Below the pieces are notes generated by a model that was not told where the DNA came from, did no database searches, and saw only the letters and a program-made list of their open reading frames with translations. Made by a program: the position numbers and the translations under genes. From Pegea sp. RAD2-039 (lineage: Eukaryota > Chordata > Thaliacea > Salpida > Salpidae), in contig JAQGEQ010000351.1 in NCBI GenBank assembly GCA_034620365.1, positions 655,347-719,346 on the forward strand: a stretch of 64,000 bases of DNA, written 5' to 3'. Positions 61,201 to 64,000 of this stretch are shown one piece after another (position 1 is the stretch's first letter; each line of letters starts with the position of its first letter).

Positions 61201-64000
61201 TCAGTTGTACTTCTTTCAGTTGTACTTTCTTCAGTTGTAGTTTCTTCAGTTGTAGTTCCTTCAGTTGTACTTCCTTCAGTTGTAGTTTCTTCAGTTGTAC
61301 TTCTTTCAGTTGTAGTTTCTTCAGTTGTAGTTGCTTCAGTTGTACTTCCTTCAGTTGTAGTTCCTTCAGTTGTACTTCCTTCAGTTGTAGTTTCTTCAGT
61401 TGTACTTCTTTCAGTTGTAAATTCTTCAGTTGTAGTTGCTTCAGTTGTACTTCCTTCAGTTGTAGTTCCTTCAGTTGTACTTCCTTCAGTTGTAGTTTCT
61501 TCAGTTGTAGTTCCTTCAGTTGTAGTTTCTTCAGTTGTACTAACTTCAGTTGTAGTTGCTTCAGTTGAACTTCTTTCAGTTGTAGTTCCTTCAGTTGTAC
61601 TTCCTTCAGTTGTAGTTTCTTCAGTTGTACTTCCTTCAGTTGTAGTTGCCTCAGTTGAACTTCTTTCAGTTGTAGTTTCTTCAGTCGTACTAACTTCAGT
61701 TGTATTTGCTTCAGTTGTACTTCTTTCAGTTGTAGTTTCTTCAGTTGTACTTCCTTCAGTTGTAGTATCTTCAGCTGTACTTCCTTCAGTTGTAGTTTCT
61801 TCAGTTGTACTAACTTCAGTTGTACTTCCTTCAGTTGTACTTCCTTCAGTTGTAGTTTCTTCAGTTGTACTTCTTTCAGTTGTAGTTTCTTCAGTTGTAC
61901 TTCCTTCAGTTGTAGTTTCTTCAGTTGTAGTTCCTTCAGTTTTAGTTTCTTCAGTTGTACTAATTTCGGTTGTAGTTTCTTCAGTTGTACTTCCTTCAGT
62001 TGTAGTTTCTTCAGTTGTAGTTCCTTCAGTTGTACTTCCTTCAGTTGTACTTCCTTCAGTTGTAGTTTCTTCAGTTGTACTTCTTTCAGTTGTAGTTTCT
62101 TCAGTTGTACTTCTTTCAGTTGTAGTTTCTTCAGTTGTACTTCCTTCAGTTGTACTTCTTTCAGTTGTAGTTTCTTCAGTTGTACTTCTTTCAGTTGTAG
62201 TTTCTTCAGTTGTACTTCCTTCAGTTGTACTTCTTTCAGTTGTAGTTTCTTCAGTTGTAGTTTCTTCAGTTGTAGTTCCTACAGTTGTAGTTTCTTCAGT
62301 TGTACTAACTTCAGTTGTATTTGCTTCAGTTGTACTTCTTTCAGTTGTAGTTTCTTCAGTTGTACTTCCTTCAGGTGTAGTTTCTTCAGTTGTAGTTCCT
62401 TCAGTTGTAGTATCTTCAGCTGTACTTCCTTCAGTTGTAGTTGCTTCAGTTGAAGTTCTTTCAGTTGTAGTTTCTTCAGTTGTACTTCCTTCAGTTGTAG
62501 TTTCTTCAGTTGTACTAACTTCAGTTGTAGTTGCTTCAGTTGAACTTCTTTCAGTTCTAGTTTCTTCAGTTGTACTTCTTTTAGTTGTAGTTTCTTCAGT
62601 TGTACTAACTTCAGTTGTAGTTTCTTCAGTTGTACTTCCTTCAGTTGTACTTCTTTCAGTTGTACTTCCTTCAGTTGTAGTTTCTTCAGTTTTACTTCCT
62701 TCAGTTGTAGTTTCTTCAGTTGTACTAACTTCAGTTGTACTTCCTTCAGTTGTAGTTTCTTCAGTTGTAGTTCCTACAGTTGTAGTTTCTTCAGTTGTAC
62801 TAACTTCAGTTGTATTTGCTTCAGTTGTAGTTCCTTCAGTTGTACTTCCTTCAGTTGTAGTTTCTTCAGTTGTAGTTCCTTCAGTTGTACTTTCTTCAGT
62901 TGTACTAACTTCAGCTGTACTTCCTTCAGTTGTACTTCGTTCAGTTGTAGTTTCTTCAGTTATACTTCCTTCAGTTGTACTTCCTTCAGTTGTAGTTGCT
63001 TCAGTTGTACTTCCTTCAGTTGTAATTCTTTCAGTTGTACTTCCTTCAGTTGTAGTTTCTTCAGTTGTAGTTCCTTCAGTTGTACTTCCTTCAGTTGTAG
63101 TTTCTTCAGTTGTAGTTCCTTCAGTTGTAGTTTCTTCAGTTGTACTTCCTTCAGTTGTACTTCCTTCAGTTGTAGTTGCTTCAGTTGTACTTCCTTCAGT
63201 TGTAATTCTTTCAGTTGTACTTCCTTCAGTTGTAGTTTCTTCAGTTGTAGTTTCTTCAGTTGTAGTTGCTTCAGTTGTACTTCCTTCAGTTGTAGTTTCT
63301 TCAGTTGTAGTTCCTTCAGTTGTAGTTTCTTCAGTTGTACTTCCTTCAGTTGTACTTCCTTCAGTTGTAGTTGCTTCAGTTGTACTTCCTTCAGTTGTAA
63401 TTCTTTCAGTTGTACTTCCTTCAGTTGTAGTTTCTTCAGTTGTAGTTCCTTCAGTTGTACTTCCTTCAGTTGTAGTTTCTTCAGTTGTAGTTCCTTCAGT
63501 TGTAGTTTCTTCAGTTGTAATTCCTTCAGTTGTACTTCCTTCAGTTGTACTTCCTTCAGTTGTACTTCCTTCAGTTGTAATTCTTTCAGTTGTACTTCCT
63601 TCAGTTGTAGTTTCTTCAGTTGTAGTTCCTTCAGTTGTACTTCCTTCAGTTGTACTAACTTCAGTTGTAGTTTCTTCAGTTGTTCTTCCTTCAGTTGTAG
63701 TTCCTTCAGTTGTAGTTTCTTCAGTTGTAATTCCTTCAGTTGTACTTCCTTCAGTTGTAGTTTCTTCAGTTGTAATTCCTTCAGTTGTAGTTCCTTCAGT
63801 TGTAGTTTCTTCAGTTGTAATTCCTTCAGTTGTACTAACTTCAGTTGTAGTTTCTTCAGTTGTACTTCCTTCAGTTGTAGTTTCTTCAGTTGTACACTCT
63901 TCAGTTGTTCTTCCTTCAGTTGTAATTCCTTCAGTTGTACTTCCTTCAGTTGTACTTCCTTCAGTTGTAGTTGCTTCAGTTGTACTTCCTTCAGTTGTAC
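55280..64000 (-). CDS. Adhesion GPCR (class B2) with a giant Thr/Glu pentapeptide stalk; 5' end beyond window
   Basis: From the right edge the gene reads about 1,400 residues of pentapeptide repeat, then after 59672 a Cys-rich EGF-like exon (59412-59289: RCIRGCNGCSDDC, CVCTCIPGFRHNN). Next comes a hormone-receptor-like piece (58930-58648: RLCALNATWIEPVWITSCNI), then GAIN-domain exons between 58547 and 57181, then the GPS (57110-56960). The seven helices run from 56912 to 55404. TM2 has FLLNLAVSLIFLNFF and TM4 has LPWLFPALFVIVAS. The second loop CCWIRPDW carries the conserved CWI, TM6 has FFTVGGTWIIGFG, and TM7 ends LNSLQGTILFLLFF. The tail SVESRWKHIRQL to RWLIL-stop is short. Joining the last two exons through a small intron (acceptor near 55404) restores the family's TM7. 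Adhesion GPCRs self-cleave at the GPS and sense tethered ligands or force. A heavily O-glycosylated stalk would act as a spacer, which is inference. Confidence 0.87.
56960..57110 (-). other. GPS autoproteolysis motif of the adhesion GPCR
   Basis: The exon reads QCVYWNEEMRFWNWDE, then CHFNHLTNFASLF. The paired cysteines, the two tryptophans and the HLT cleavage triplet (cut between Leu and Thr) are all present, followed by the short hydrophobic stalk strand that acts as tethered agonist in this family. Self-cleavage is therefore expected. Confidence 0.9.
59776..64000 (-). repeat. 15-bp coding minisatellite, about 281 in-frame copies of [S/T]TTE[E/G/R/V/A]
   Basis: Each 15-nt unit (plus strand tcagttgtaSttYcY) encodes one pentapeptide such as TTTEE, STTEG, STTER, TTTEA or STTEV. 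The register is unbroken from 59776 to the window edge: no indel other than whole units and no in-frame stop was seen. Rare units carry other residues (K, I, P, F). Dense Thr with regular Glu predicts a mucin-like, extended, acidic, O-glycosylated stalk. Copy number is the length divided by 15. The array continues past 64000. Confidence 0.95.

Noticed and set aside
59776..64000. CRISPR-like array
   Set aside because: The 15-bp units are contiguous without unique spacers and keep a eukaryotic coding frame. This is a coding minisatellite.

Overview
This is nuclear DNA of an AT-rich invertebrate animal. Genes have many short GT-AG introns, there are no bacterial-style operons, and the protein set is metazoan: p47/NSFL1C, an LPCAT3-type MBOAT acyltransferase, C-type lectin, discoidin, trefoil, SUEL and LCCL domains on one receptor, and an adhesion GPCR. 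The phylum cannot be fixed by eye. The AT richness, CR1/L2-like LINE debris, a decayed ShK-like domain and lectin expansion fit a cnidarian or tunicate best, but this is inference.

Layout. 1-8.7 kb is gene-dense: an intronless p47 gene (1705-2844 +), an LPCAT3-like gene 252 bp behind it on the same strand (3097-6120 +, 13 exons reconstructed in phase), and an unrecognised four-exon two-pass membrane protein (7299-8648 -). 9.6-13.7 kb is a retrotransposon graveyard with pieces of at least three LINE reverse transcriptases. At 13.9-15.1 kb lie the last three coding exons of an unrecognised minus-strand gene. At 21.75-23.3 kb is a compact gene for a 111-residue secreted protein that looks like a peptide precursor, with a TATA box and a full palindromic CRE upstream. 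23.4-33.3 kb is a near-empty desert.

33.3-48.8 kb is one very large minus-strand gene for a type I membrane receptor with 12 C-type lectin domains, two F5/8C (discoidin) domains, a trefoil, a SUEL-type rhamnose/galactose-binding lectin and an LCCL domain. Two of its lectin domains carry apparent 1-nt deletions. It is followed by an intronless cAMP-receptor-like GPCR (51727-52671 -) and by the 3' part of an adhesion GPCR (55280 to beyond 64000 -). The extracellular stalk of the latter is an in-frame array of about 281 Thr/Glu-rich pentapeptides covering the last 4.2 kb of the window.

A full tRNA-derived SINE (about 54491-54683 +) and two other copies of its last 54 nt (10606-10660, 51073-51126) suggest that the SINE shares the 3' tail of the local LINE. 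The three receptor genes in the last 31 kb all lie on the minus strand and encode cell-surface sensing proteins. Whether they work together is not shown by the sequence.
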